Of a stretch of DNA of 54,351 nucleotides, positions 14,473 to 23,897 are shown piece by piece. Made by a program: the position numbers and the translations under genes. The stretch's first letter is position 1. Each line of letters begins with the position of its first letter. Origin of the DNA: UBA5448 sp045536965 (lineage in GTDB: Bacteria > Bacillota > Clostridia > Oscillospirales > SIG627); assembly GCA_045536965.1 (NCBI GenBank), contig JAZSON010000011.1, positions 1 through 54,351 on the forward strand, given 5' to 3'. The notes under the pieces are model-generated. The model was not told the DNA's origin. It saw only the letters and a program-made list of their open reading frames with translations, and searched no databases.

Positions 14473-15590
14473 CAGGAGAGAAGCGGGGTGTTATCGACGG
14501 TATAATTTTTCATAGCTTCTTCGTCGACTTGGATGGAGGTGGAGCTTTGGACGGTTTGCGCTATCTTTTGTTGCGTAAGGGTGACAAAGGCAACCTGCTG
14601 ATAGGTGTAGGTTTCTCCATTTTCTCCTTTGGTGGAAAGCTCGGAGGTGAAGAGTTCCTTGGTGTTTTTATAGCGGCGGATGATATAGGTGCCTTTGTAA
14701 TCACCGCTGTTGACTTCAAGAACGGTATGGTCTCCGACTTTGAGTTTTAATGCGGCCTCTTCAAAGACATCAAATCCCGTGGCGCCTTCATAGATAACCA
14801 AGCCGTCGGGCTTGTCGGCCGAAAAGTTATCTTCGGAAATGCTTGAAAAATCGGGAATGTCTTTGCCGTCTTTCAAGCCGTCTACAACCTGAGAAATGAG
14901 CAGTTGTTTTTCTTCTTTTTCTTCTTTTGTTAAGGGAACAACCTTTCCCGTTTCGGCTTTTTTGGTAAGATTGTTGATATAGACATACTTGACCACTGCG
15001 TAATTATCCAGATAGTACTTCCACATTTCATCCTCGGTAACACGCGAGCCGCCAACCGTCATATTATACATGGTGTTTTGCATTTTGGTGGCAAGATCCT
15101 GCATTTCGTAGAGCTTGTACAACTCGTCATAATCCATGCCGACGGCGGCTAAATAATCATTGAGAGCACTTTTGGATCCTTTCAGGTCGATTAAATCTTG
15201 CAGATCCTTTTCGATATCATCATAATCCTCTTGATTAAGAGCAACACCCTGCTTGGAGGCCAGATTTGCATAGTAGAGGGTGGCGCGTGCCGAGTCATAG
15301 GTATAATTGTAGATATATTCGCGCATGGTTTTGTTTTTGTCGTACTGTGTGTTCCAAAATGCGGGAATGTCAACAAATTCGGTTGCCGACGGGATGTTTT
15401 CTTTATAGTATTGAGAGAGATATTGGGTTTTCAAGAGCGCGAGCTGATAACGGAACATTCCTGCGGAATATTCCAGATCGCCGAGGGTGATCAAAGGGAG
15501 ATCGTCCACCTGCGAACAGGCGGGCAAAAACGCCGCAAACATACACAGGCAGAGCAGAAAAGAGAGAAAACGGATATGTGTTTTTTTCAT
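14472..15590 (-). CDS. Foldase-like lipoprotein (SurA/PrsA type), copy 1
   Basis: 372 residues. Signal peptide with lipobox FAAFLPAC (lipid Cys 25). SurA-N-like helical region at about 40-200 and a parvulin-like region at about 200-320 (VDGLKDGKDIPDFSSISEDN, then KVGDHTVLEVNSGDYKGTYII). It should be anchored on the outer face of the membrane and help extracytoplasmic protein folding (inference). A putative peptidyl-prolyl isomerase behind mfd is common in clostridia. Starts 17 nt after the mfd stop. Confidence 0.75.
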   Translation of the reverse strand: MKKTHIRFLSFLLCLCMFAAFLPACSQVDDLPLITLGDLEYSAGMFRYQLALLKTQYLSQYYKENIPSATEFVDIPAFWNTQYDKNKTMREYIYNYTYDSARATLYYANLASKQGVALNQEDYDDIEKDLQDLIDLKGSKSALNDYLAAVGMDYDELYKLYEMQDLATKMQNTMYNMTVGGSRVTEDEMWKYYLDNYAVVKYVYINNLTKKAETGKVVPLTKEEKEEKQLLISQVVDGLKDGKDIPDFSSISEDNFSADKPDGLVIYEGATGFDVFEEAALKLKVGDHTVLEVNSGDYKGTYIIRRYKNTKELFTSELSTKGENGETYTYQQVAFVTLTQQKIAQTVQSSTSIQVDEEAMKNYTVDNTPLLS

Positions 15591-15607
15591 AATACACCTC
15601 TGGAAAA

Positions 15608-18600
15608 TTACGAATTGGCTTGAATGTTTTTGTAGTGGGCCAAAAGTTCATACACCTCGTCGGGAAGAGCGGTTTTGCCTTTGCGGAGAACAAAGCAAGG
15701 GCGAGGTGAGAAGGTGAGTTTGACACGGGGAGAGAATACGGCGGCCAAAGCCGATAGGGCTTCAAGCGGAGGGGGAACATTTTCTTCCAAAAGGAAGGTG
15801 ACTTCATTGCCTTTTTGGGTTATTTTTTCAATGTTGAGTTGTTCGCAAAGGTTTTTAATCTGGGCGATGAGGAAAAGATTTAAAACGGGTTGCGGGATGT
15901 CACCGAAGCGGTCAATAAGCTCGTCTGTCAATTCGGCAATATCGTCATCAGAAGCGACCGAGGCAATCTTTTTGTAAATATCGATACGCATTTCGGAGCT
16001 TTTTACATATTTTTCCGGGATAAACGCATCCAGAATAAGATCGATGGTCGTATCTTTTTTCATTTCTTGCGGTTTTCCGCCTTGCTCGACCAAAATAGCA
16101 TCCGAAAGAATACGCAGATATAAGTCGTATCCAACCGTTTCCATGTGTCCATGCTGTTCGCTTCCGAGAATGTTGCCCGCCCCGCGCAGTTCAAGATCGC
16201 GCATGGCAATTTTAAAACCGGAGCCAAATTCGGTGTACTCCTGCATGGCAACCAGCCGTTTTTCGGCGATTTCGTTGAGGGTGTGGCCTTTGCGGAAGGT
16301 CAGATAGGCATAGGCGCGGCGATTGCTTCTGCCGACGCGTCCGCGAATCTGGTGCAGTTGAGAGAGTCCGAAATGATGGGCATCTTCAATGATGAGGGTG
16401 TTGGCGTTGGGAACATCAACGCCTGCTTCGATGATGGTGGTGCACATCAGGATGTCAATTTCACCCTCTACCATCTCCCGCCAAATATCGGACAGGCGGT
16501 CTTTATCCATTTGTCCGTGCGCCACGGCAATTCTGGCCTCGGGCAGCGCGCGGTTAATGCGAGCACCGATCTGGGGAAGGCGTTCAATATTATTGACAAG
16601 ATAAAAGACTTGTCCGCCCCGTCGCAATTCTTTGCGGATGGCTTCCAAGAGCATGTTCTCGTCGTATTCCATGACATAGGTTTGAACGGGGAAACGGTCG
16701 CCGGGCGCCTCTTCCAACACAGACATATCACGAATACCGCTCATAGCCATATGCATGGTGCGGGGAATGGGGGTGGCGGTGAGGGTAAGCACGTCTACCA
16801 GCTTGGACATTTCCTTGAGTTTTTCTTTGTGGGTCACACCGAACCGCTGTTCTTCGTCCACGACAAGAAGCCCAAGATCTTTAAATTGGATGTCTTTTTG
16901 CAGTAAACGATGGGTGCCGACAACGATATCTACTTTGCCAAGACGCATTTTTTCAATGGTGCGCTCCTGCTGTTTGGGTGTGCGGAAGCGAGAAAGTAGT
17001 TCGATTTCAAGCGGATACCCGCGGAAGCGAGAAAGTATGGTTTGGTAATGTTGCCAAGCCAAAATGGTGGTGGGCACCAGAATGGCAGCTTGTTTTCCTT
17101 CCATGACACATTTAAAGACAGCGCGAAGCGCCACTTCGGTCTTACCAAAACCCACATCTCCGCAAAGCAGTCTGTCCATGGGAATGCTTCGTTCCATGTC
17201 GGCTTTGATTTCTTCGGTGGCTTTGAGTTGACCGTCGGTCTCGTTGTATTCAAAGGCGGCTTCAAATTCCTTTTGCCAAGGCGTGTCAGGCGGGAAAGCA
17301 TACCCTTGGGTGCGTTGTCGCTCGGCGTAAAGGGCAATTAGCTTTGCGGCAATATCGGCGGCGGCTTTTTTAACACGCTGTTTTGTTTTTTCCCATTCGT
17401 TTCCACCCAAACGATTGAGTTTTACACCGGTATCGTTTGCGTTACCGATGTATTTGGAGATGGCGTCTAAATTATTGCAGGGAACATACAAAATATCGCC
17501 TTGGGCGTATTTGAGTTTGATAAAATCGCGGGTGGTGTTTTCTGCGGTCATTTTGGCAATGCCGTCATAAATGCCGATGCCGTGGTTGACGTGAACCACA
17601 TAGTCGCCGAGCTTTAAGTCGGCGTAGGATAAGATTTTTTCGCGCGCGGTTTTGGCGGCAAGTCGTTTTTTGGGCAGTGCGCGGGTAACGGCCGCCGATG
17701 AGGTAAGAAGCGCGAATTTGATTTTCAGCAACTCGAAACCGCCGGGAAGATTAAAAACACGGGTATCGTCGCGGGTGGAGGATGCAATGCATACCCTTCC
17801 GGGTTCGGGCAAAACCGATTCGTTGCCCATGGCACACGGAATGCCGTGGTCTTTTAACAGGTCGGTAAGATTCGCTGCCTCCATCGAGTTTTCGCAGAGC
17901 ATTAAAACGCGCCATCCGTTGTCGGTATAGACGCGCAGATCTTCTGCTACCGTGTCGGTGCGATTGCCAAAAGCCAAGGATTGGCGAGAGGAAAAGGCGA
18001 ACATAGCGGCATAGGGGAACAGCGAGGCAGGGGAGACAAAATGATCCATCACCACGGCGGCGGTATGGTCAATGTGCTTTTTAAATTCCTCGAAAGTAAG
18101 GCAAAAATGGTCTTCTCCGAAGACAATGGCCTCTCCTTGCTCAATTTCTTGCTTGATCATTTCGCGGCGGAGAGAAACGGCATCCTCCAAACGGTTTTTG
18201 AGTTGGGAGGATTCAATTAAAACGGTGCGCGATTTTTGGGTGTAATTAAGCAGAGTTTCGCGATCGCGGAGAAGCGGCCAATAAACATCCGATACAAAAT
18301 TGCCTTGGTTGACGCGGGCAAGTTCGTCGTACAGACGTTTTTTGCGGGTTGGCGATTTGGTTGATGAAAGCTCGTCGTTTAAAAAGCTTCGCACCGTTTC
18401 CATGTCGGAAGCGGTGAAAAAGATTTCGGAGGCAGGAAGAATCTCAATGCCTTCAAGGGGATTAAAGCGGCGTTGCGTGAGAACGTCAAAATGCCCCACC
18501 GAATCCACCTCGTCGCCGAAAAATTCCATGCGGACGGGGTGTTCGTATTGGGGAGAAAATATATCGAGAATGCCGCCACGGGCGGCAAATTGCCCTGCGC

Positions 18601-19111
18601 CTTCAACCTTATCACAACGGGTATACCCCATATCGACCAACCGCGACACGGCGGTGTCAAAAGGGACGGCGTCGCTGCCGACCTTGAACGAAAGAAGATG
18701 CTTTTGCAACATTTTCTGAGGAAGCGTTTGTTGGCAAGCGGCTTCTATCGAGGCGAGAACGATGTCAAAATCACCGTCCGATATATGCTTTAAAACTGCC
18801 AAACGCTGTCTTTCAAAATCGTGGGATGAGACGGCGGCGCCAAATTGAAAGTCGCGGGCGGGATAAACATAGCAACGCAGAGAAAAGGCGGACAGTGTGG
18901 CAGCGAGCGAAAAGGCGTCCTTTTCGTCGGGTGTGATGATCAGCATTGGCTCTTTTGTGTCTTTGAACAGAGCACATAAGAGAACACTGCGCGCCGAATC
19001 CGAAAGTCCCGTCACGATGGCGGGAGAACGGGCGGTTTTGCAGGTTTTTAAAAGGGAAAGATATTCGCTGTCAAGCGAAAATATGCGGTCAAGTTTATGG
19101 TTATCGTTCAT
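15608..19111 (-). CDS. mfd: Transcription-repair coupling factor
   Basis: 1167 residues, normal length. This ATP-driven translocase removes RNA polymerase stalled at DNA lesions and recruits UvrA. Domains in order: UvrB-like region (about 1-340), RNA polymerase-interacting CarD-like domain starting near LKLGDYVVHVNHGIGIYDG (about 495), helicase motor with Walker A GDVGFGKTE (about 653) and DEEQRFG (about 751), motif TATPIPRTMHMA, second motor half with QIRGRVGRSNRRAYAY, and the TRCF C-terminal domain. The ATG overlaps the pth stop (ATGA). It belongs to the iscS-thiI-pth-mfd-lipoprotein operon. Confidence 0.97.
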   Translation of the reverse strand: MNDNHKLDRIFSLDSEYLSLLKTCKTARSPAIVTGLSDSARSVLLCALFKDTKEPMLIITPDEKDAFSLAATLSAFSLRCYVYPARDFQFGAAVSSHDFERQRLAVLKHISDGDFDIVLASIEAACQQTLPQKMLQKHLLSFKVGSDAVPFDTAVSRLVDMGYTRCDKVEGAGQFAARGGILDIFSPQYEHPVRMEFFGDEVDSVGHFDVLTQRRFNPLEGIEILPASEIFFTASDMETVRSFLNDELSSTKSPTRKKRLYDELARVNQGNFVSDVYWPLLRDRETLLNYTQKSRTVLIESSQLKNRLEDAVSLRREMIKQEIEQGEAIVFGEDHFCLTFEEFKKHIDHTAAVVMDHFVSPASLFPYAAMFAFSSRQSLAFGNRTDTVAEDLRVYTDNGWRVLMLCENSMEAANLTDLLKDHGIPCAMGNESVLPEPGRVCIASSTRDDTRVFNLPGGFELLKIKFALLTSSAAVTRALPKKRLAAKTAREKILSYADLKLGDYVVHVNHGIGIYDGIAKMTAENTTRDFIKLKYAQGDILYVPCNNLDAISKYIGNANDTGVKLNRLGGNEWEKTKQRVKKAAADIAAKLIALYAERQRTQGYAFPPDTPWQKEFEAAFEYNETDGQLKATEEIKADMERSIPMDRLLCGDVGFGKTEVALRAVFKCVMEGKQAAILVPTTILAWQHYQTILSRFRGYPLEIELLSRFRTPKQQERTIEKMRLGKVDIVVGTHRLLQKDIQFKDLGLLVVDEEQRFGVTHKEKLKEMSKLVDVLTLTATPIPRTMHMAMSGIRDMSVLEEAPGDRFPVQTYVMEYDENMLLEAIRKELRRGGQVFYLVNNIERLPQIGARINRALPEARIAVAHGQMDKDRLSDIWREMVEGEIDILMCTTIIEAGVDVPNANTLIIEDAHHFGLSQLHQIRGRVGRSNRRAYAYLTFRKGHTLNEIAEKRLVAMQEYTEFGSGFKIAMRDLELRGAGNILGSEQHGHMETVGYDLYLRILSDAILVEQGGKPQEMKKDTTIDLILDAFIPEKYVKSSEMRIDIYKKIASVASDDDIAELTDELIDRFGDIPQPVLNLFLIAQIKNLCEQLNIEKITQKGNEVTFLLEENVPPPLEALSALAAVFSPRVKLTFSPRPCFVLRKGKTALPDEVYELLAHYKNIQANS

Positions 19112-19716
19112 CGGTTATATTGGTTCATGGCGGCATCGAGTTTACCGCTGACAATGATGGGGATGGCCGCGCAGCAGGATTCCAGTGCCTGTTTGACGGC
19201 TTTTAAATCGTTTGGTTCGGGAACAGACAATACCCAGTTGATCATATCTCTTTCGGGCGGTTTGGCGCCGACACCGATGCGAATGCGCGGGTAGTTTTGA
19301 GAAGAAAGACAAGCTTCGATGGATTTTAAACCGTTGTGCCCGCCGGGAGAGCCGGATTTTCGGATACGGATAGAACCGGGAGCAAGGGCGGTATCGTCCA
19401 CCAGAATTAAAACATTTTCGGGCGGGATTTTATAAAAAGATGCCGCTTCGCGGATGGCTTGGCCCGAGCTGTTCATAAAGGTTTGTGGTTTCATAAGCAG
19501 GACACGTCGTCCCGTGGTTGTCCATTCGCCGCAAAGAGAATGGAATTTGGATTTTTTTATGGTAAGACTTTCTTTTTCGCACAAAAGATCCAGAGCCATA
19601 AACCCTGCATTGTGTCGAGTGTTTGTATATTTGTCTCCCGGATTTCCGAGGCCGACCACCAAAAAATCAATCCCTGCGGGGGCGCGGGAAAATTTTGAAA
19701 AAACATTGAAACTCAT
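19108..19716 (-). CDS. pth: Peptidyl-tRNA hydrolase
   Basis: 202 residues. It releases peptides from prematurely dropped peptidyl-tRNA. VVGLGNPG at 20-27, the catalytic His in NTRHNAG (His35), MKPQTFMNSSG, the active-site Asp region ILVDDTAL and GSPGGHNGLKSI are visible. The protein has about 17 extra residues before the usual start. The ATG overlaps the thiI stop (ATGA) and its own stop overlaps mfd, so translation is coupled on both sides. Pth next to mfd is the common Firmicutes order. Confidence 0.96.
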   Translation of the reverse strand: MSFNVFSKFSRAPAGIDFLVVGLGNPGDKYTNTRHNAGFMALDLLCEKESLTIKKSKFHSLCGEWTTTGRRVLLMKPQTFMNSSGQAIREAASFYKIPPENVLILVDDTALAPGSIRIRKSGSPGGHNGLKSIEACLSSQNYPRIRIGVGAKPPERDMINWVLSVPEPNDLKAVKQALESCCAAIPIIVSGKLDAAMNQYNR

Positions 19717-20897
19717 AGGTGTTCTCCCTTGATGTATTCGGATGTAAGCGTTTCAAAGGCCTTGTTTTCCAAAGCGGCAAAATCAAGTTTTTGTTCTTCT
19801 GCCAAAATTTGCTCCATTGTGGGGCAGGTTTTCGGGTGGCGGGGGGTAAAGACTGTACAGCAGTCCTCGTAGGGTTGCACCGAGGTGTCAAAAGTGTCGA
19901 TTTTGCGGGAAATTGTGATGATTTCTTCTTTGTCCATGCCGATACAGGGTCTAAAAACGGGCATTTCCACCGCAGCATCTGTGACACCGAGTGCCATCAT
20001 GGTTTGGCTGGCAACCTGACCGATGCTTTCACCCGTGATCAAGGCGCGGGAGTGAAAACGGCGGGCGCAACGCTGCGCAAGGCGCATCATAGAGCGGCGG
20101 AGCAACAGTGTGAAAAATTCTTCGGCGCAATTTTGTTGGATGGCCAGTTGCAGTTCGGTCAAACAAATGGTATGAAAACGCATTTTTTCGGTGTAGGCAC
20201 ACAGAAGGGTGGCGAGAGATTTTACCTTTTCAAGCGCGCGTTCGGAGGTATAGGGGAAACTGTGGAAATGCAAAGCCTCAATTTCCACACCGCGTTTTGC
20301 CAGCATGTAGCCTGCTACGGGACTGTCGATGCCACCGGAAAGGAGCAGGAGACCTCGGCCGTTGGAGGCAAGTGGCATGCCGCCCGCGCCACGCGATTGT
20401 CCAGCATGTAAATAGGCGCATTTTTCGCGAATTTCTATCATACAGACAATGTCGGGATTGACGACATCTACCGGGACCTCGGGAACTTCTTCGGATAAGA
20501 GACCGCCTATTTCACGCATGATTTGCGGAGAGGTGAGGGGGAAATATTTGTCACTTCGCTTGGCATCCACTTTAAATGAGGTGTGGTTTTGCATGAGCGG
20601 AGGGAAAATTTCCAGCGCCGCCTTGGTAATGCTTTCCATGTTCTTTTCGGTCTGGTAGGCAATGCAGAGAGAGGCAACGCCGAACACATGGGTCATAGCA
20701 TCGTATGCATCTTCGACGGTGTTATCATCTTGCGGCAAAATATAGACGGTCGACTGCCGCGCAAATATTTCAAAAGTACCGATTTTACGCAGACGCCGAC
20801 GGATTTGCCGCATCATTTGTGCTTCAAAACGGGGACGATTAAGCCCTTTTAAAATGAGCTCACCGTATTTTAATAAAATACAACGAGAATAATTCAT
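19713..20897 (-). CDS. thiI: tRNA 4-thiouridine synthase ThiI (no rhodanese domain)
   Basis: 394 residues from ATG 20897, five bases after the iscS stop, with GTGGG upstream. N-terminal ferredoxin-like and THUMP domains (to about 165), then an adenylating PP-loop domain with LLSGGIDSPVAG (about 180). The C-terminal rhodanese domain of E. coli ThiI is absent, as in other Firmicutes; these versions make s4U in tRNA with sulfur passed directly from a dedicated cysteine desulfurase, which is the gene immediately upstream. The PYEDCCTVF stretch near the end carries conserved cysteines. Confidence 0.94.
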   Translation of the reverse strand: MNYSRCILLKYGELILKGLNRPRFEAQMMRQIRRRLRKIGTFEIFARQSTVYILPQDDNTVEDAYDAMTHVFGVASLCIAYQTEKNMESITKAALEIFPPLMQNHTSFKVDAKRSDKYFPLTSPQIMREIGGLLSEEVPEVPVDVVNPDIVCMIEIREKCAYLHAGQSRGAGGMPLASNGRGLLLLSGGIDSPVAGYMLAKRGVEIEALHFHSFPYTSERALEKVKSLATLLCAYTEKMRFHTICLTELQLAIQQNCAEEFFTLLLRRSMMRLAQRCARRFHSRALITGESIGQVASQTMMALGVTDAAVEMPVFRPCIGMDKEEIITISRKIDTFDTSVQPYEDCCTVFTPRHPKTCPTMEQILAEEQKLDFAALENKAFETLTSEYIKGEHL

Positions 20898-20902
20898 GTT
20901 TT

Positions 20903-22015
20903 TCACCCACAGATTTTTTGTATTTGCGCACAAAGCGCATCTATTTCATCGGTTGTGTTCAAATGAGAGAGACTGACACGAATGGCGCTGTCCGCCAAGT
21001 CTTTTGACAAACCAAAAGCGGTCAGGACGGGACTGGCGCCTTTTTTTGAGGAGCAGGCCGACCCGCTGGAAACGGCGATGTCAGCCGTTGAGAGGGTGTG
21101 CAATACGACCTCGCTTTTGTGGTCCGGCAGAGAAAAATGCAGGATATGACAGGCGGGATTTTTGGGAAGATTCAGATGCACACCTGCGATTGCGGACAGT
21201 TTTTTTATAAGGCGATCACGCAAAGAACTGATATGGTCGGTATGTTTTGATAGGTTTTGCTTTTCATATTCAGCGGCAAGTCCGAACACGGTGATTCCAA
21301 GGGTGTTTTCGGTTCCGCTGCGCAGATTTTTTTCTTGTCCGCCGCCCAGCGTGTGGGGGAGAATGCGCACGCCCTTTTTGATGTATAGACCACCGCTTCC
21401 TTTCAGCGCATGGATTTTGTGGGCACTGATGGTTAAAAGATCGACCCCGAGTGCGCGGGGGGTGAAGGGGAGTTTGCAAAAGCCTTGCACGGCATCGGTG
21501 TGCAAAATGGCTTCGGGACAACGGCGGCGCAAAAGAGCGGTTGCTTCAGGGATGTCAAACAGGGCGCCTACTTCGTTGTTAACAAGCATCATGGAGGCGA
21601 GAATTACTTCGGGCGTGGCTTCGGCATTCAGTTGCTCCATATCCAATTCGCCGCCTCGTGTGGCAATGCGAACAACACGAAATCCTGCACTTTCGGCCTT
21701 TTCAAGGACTCTTGCGACAGAAGGATGTTCGGCATCGGTGGTAAGAATTTTGTTGCCTCGTCTTTTTTTGGCTTCAATGGCACCCGTCAGCGCAAGATTG
21801 TTTGCTTCGGTGCCGCCTGATGTGAAAACAAATTCTTCTCTCAAGCATCCGAGTGCGGTTGCAATCCGTCCGCGGGCTTCTTCCATGGTGCGCTCGGCTT
21901 CGAAACCCCACAGATGCAGAGAGGATGGGTTGGCGAAGTTGTCTGCAAGCATTGGAAGTTTGTCGCGCAGATCGGGTAAAAGAGGGGTGGTGGCGCTGTT
22001 ATCTAAATAAATCAT
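20903..22015 (-). CDS. Cysteine desulfurase (NifS/IscS type), partner of ThiI
   Basis: 370 residues. PLP enzyme that takes sulfur from cysteine. Starts MIYLDNSATTP; the PLP lysine is in SAHKIHALKG (about 199) and the persulfide cysteine in SSGSACSSKKG (about 321); TSGGTEANNLAL binds the cofactor. Direct coupling to thiI points to tRNA thiolation (B. subtilis NifZ-like) rather than general Fe-S assembly (inference); there is no iscU or sufU nearby. It has its own promoter at 22078-22106 and heads the operon. Confidence 0.92.
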   Translation of the reverse strand: MIYLDNSATTPLLPDLRDKLPMLADNFANPSSLHLWGFEAERTMEEARGRIATALGCLREEFVFTSGGTEANNLALTGAIEAKKRRGNKILTTDAEHPSVARVLEKAESAGFRVVRIATRGGELDMEQLNAEATPEVILASMMLVNNEVGALFDIPEATALLRRRCPEAILHTDAVQGFCKLPFTPRALGVDLLTISAHKIHALKGSGGLYIKKGVRILPHTLGGGQEKNLRSGTENTLGITVFGLAAEYEKQNLSKHTDHISSLRDRLIKKLSAIAGVHLNLPKNPACHILHFSLPDHKSEVVLHTLSTADIAVSSGSACSSKKGASPVLTAFGLSKDLADSAIRVSLSHLNTTDEIDALCAQIQKICG

Positions 22016-22043
22016 ATAAACTCTTTTCTTTACACAACATTAT

Positions 22044-22067
22044 GGCATCAATTTTGCAATCGATGCC
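22044..22067 (-). other. Hairpin in the leader of the cysteine desulfurase operon
   Basis: Minus strand GGCATCGATT-GCAA-AATTGATGCC (one G-A mismatch) lies between the promoter and the start codon and has no T-run. It may stabilise the mRNA 5' end or be an operator; no known regulator site is recognised. Confidence 0.4.
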
Positions 22068-22077
22068 TCTTTTCCTT

Positions 22078-22106
22078 ATTGTATAGGAAAATGAAGCAGG
22101 ATGCAA
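22078..22106 (-). promoter_or_regulatory. Promoter of the iscS-thiI-pth-mfd operon
   Basis: Minus strand: TTGCAT (22106-22101), 17-nt spacer, TACAAT (22083-22078). Confidence 0.72.
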
Positions 22107-22124
22107 CAGAAATTTGAAAAAAAC

Positions 22125-22153
22125 TTGTGTAAACTCAAATGGGGGTGTATAAT
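22125..22153 (+). promoter_or_regulatory. Promoter of the dus gene
   Basis: TTGTGT (22125-22130), 17-nt spacer, TATAAT (22148-22153). The divergent operon promoter is 20 nt away. It rules out the in-frame ATG at 22139 as a start, since that lies upstream of the -10 box. Confidence 0.72.
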
Positions 22154-22186
22154 AGAAGACAGATACTTGGTAGGATGGATAAAAAC

Positions 22187-23167
22187 ATGACGGAAAAGAT
22201 ACCGCTATACCTTGGCCCCATGGCAGGATTTACCGATGGCGCCCACCGACTTCTGTGTCGGGAATACGGTGCCGATGTGGTTTGCAGCGAGATGATTTCG
22301 GCAAAGGCTGTTTGTTTTGGGGATAAAAAAACCGAAAGCTTGGCTTGTATTGATAGGGATATACGGCCGATAGGATTGCAGATATTCGGTAGCGAACCGC
22401 CGTTTTTAGCCAAGGCGGCCGCGACGCTTTGTGAAAAATACAAGCCCGATTTTTTGGATATCAATATGGGATGTCCTGTTCCTAAAATTGTAAAAAGCGG
22501 CGACGGAAGCGCCCTTATGCGTCAACCGAAATTGGTGGAGGCGGTGGTGCGCGCCGTTGTTGCGGCGGTGGATGTGCCTGTCAGTGTAAAGATTCGCGCC
22601 GGTTGGGACGATGAGCACATCAACGCTCCCGAGGTGGCAAAAGCGGCTGAAGCGGGCGGTGCCTTTCGCATTGCCGTGCACGGAAAGACAAGAGCACAAT
22701 TTTATGCTCCGTCGGTCAGACCTGCAGTGATTGCCGCGGTCAAAGCGGCTGTTTCGGTTCCCGTTATTGCAAACGGCGATGTGGATTGCGGACAAAAAGC
22801 GGTGGAGCTTTTGAAAATGACGGGGTGCGACGGAATCATGGTCGGTCGTGCCGCCATCGGCGCACCGTGGATTTTTCGCCAAGCGCGTGAGGCGTTGAAC
22901 GGCGAAGAACCAAAAGCCATTTCTTTGGAAGAACGCTTTGCATGTCTTTTCCGACATCTTGCGCTTGCTTGTGAAGAAAAAGGCGAAAAAATGGCGGTTC
23001 CTGCCATGCGGGGGCATATGAGTGGGTATTTGCGTGGGTTGTACGGAGCGGCAGCAGTGAGAGACGCTGTCAACCGCGAGGACACATTGGCGGGCACCCT
23101 TTCTCGTCTACATGCTTATTATGAATTGTTATTAAAGGAGGATAACCATGGCCGGCAAGAAGAATAA
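22187..23167 (+). CDS. tRNA-dihydrouridine synthase (DusB-like)
   Basis: 326 residues. FMN enzyme that reduces uridine in tRNA D-loops. LGPMAGFTDGAHR at the start, catalytic Cys in DINMGCPVPK (about residue 100), KIRAGWDDEH, HGKTRAQFY and IMVGRAAIGAPWIF are present. ATG 22187 was chosen because AGGATGG lies eight bases upstream and the promoter is at 22125-22153; ATG 22175 has the site too close. The last 20 nt overlap the next gene. Confidence 0.92.
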   Translation: MTEKIPLYLGPMAGFTDGAHRLLCREYGADVVCSEMISAKAVCFGDKKTESLACIDRDIRPIGLQIFGSEPPFLAKAAATLCEKYKPDFLDINMGCPVPKIVKSGDGSALMRQPKLVEAVVRAVVAAVDVPVSVKIRAGWDDEHINAPEVAKAAEAGGAFRIAVHGKTRAQFYAPSVRPAVIAAVKAAVSVPVIANGDVDCGQKAVELLKMTGCDGIMVGRAAIGAPWIFRQAREALNGEEPKAISLEERFACLFRHLALACEEKGEKMAVPAMRGHMSGYLRGLYGAAAVRDAVNREDTLAGTLSRLHAYYELLLKEDNHGRQEE

Positions 23168-23894
23168 GGAGTTTCGGTTACCGTTTGGCTTGTTTACTGC
23201 TTTATCTATTTTAATAATTGCAGCGGTTGTTTTGGTGATCTATTTAAACCAAGATAGAGAAGTGAACCCATCCGACGGCATCAAACCCGACAATGTGGTC
23301 GATGATATTAAGGATGCTGATTCCGAGATCAAAAATGATCCGAACGCCAAGGGTGAGCCCGAGCAAGAGGAAGAAAGCGGAGAGGAACTTCCGCCCGAAA
23401 ACAACCAAGAGGATGAGCCGGAAAACGGAGAAGTCGATGGGGAAACGGTGAAACTGCCACTGGAGATTGAGACGGTTCCCGAGGGATATACTGTTTACTT
23501 GGGGCTGGACGTGTCAGAAGAGGCGCTTGAAAGTGAAAACCCCTTTGCTGATCCTTATGTCGAAAAGCAGATTGCCGCGTATTTCGCTTCGTTTGATGGC
23601 GTGACAGGGGCAAAAGATGCGAATTTGGTTGTAGTTTACAGCGGAGAAAAACTGTCCGTTCTTTGGGCGCATATTCAAGCGGCAGTGGCTGATACTCCCA
23701 TGGAAACATACTGTTTCAGCGAAGGGGATTGTATCCGTATATCTGCGGCGGGGTTCGATGGACAGGTTGCCAATGTTTTGGCGACCGAGGGTGTGGCTTG
23801 CATTTATCGTGAAAACCGCACCGATGCCACCGAGTGCTTGGTACTGTCGGTGAAGCCGGTGCGGCGTGAAGCGTACGACGAGAGCGAAAATTGA
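23148..23894 (+). CDS. Single-pass membrane protein with acidic linker, unknown
   Basis: 248 residues. One transmembrane segment at about 13-33 (LFTALSILIIAAVVLVIYL) behind a basic N-terminus places the rest outside the cell. A very acidic, low-complexity linker follows (about 35-100, rich in Glu, Asp, Asn, Pro), then a compact domain at about 105-240 that contains VYLGLDVSEEALES and CIRISAAGFDG. I do not recognise that domain. The ATG has AAAGGAGG upstream and overlaps the dus stop by 20 nt, so the genes are co-transcribed. It ends three bases before the converging mutase gene. Confidence 0.65.
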   Translation: MAGKKNKEFRLPFGLFTALSILIIAAVVLVIYLNQDREVNPSDGIKPDNVVDDIKDADSEIKNDPNAKGEPEQEEESGEELPPENNQEDEPENGEVDGETVKLPLEIETVPEGYTVYLGLDVSEEALESENPFADPYVEKQIAAYFASFDGVTGAKDANLVVVYSGEKLSVLWAHIQAAVADTPMETYCFSEGDCIRISAAGFDGQVANVLATEGVACIYRENRTDATECLVLSVKPVRREAYDESEN

Positions 23895-23897
23895 AAT

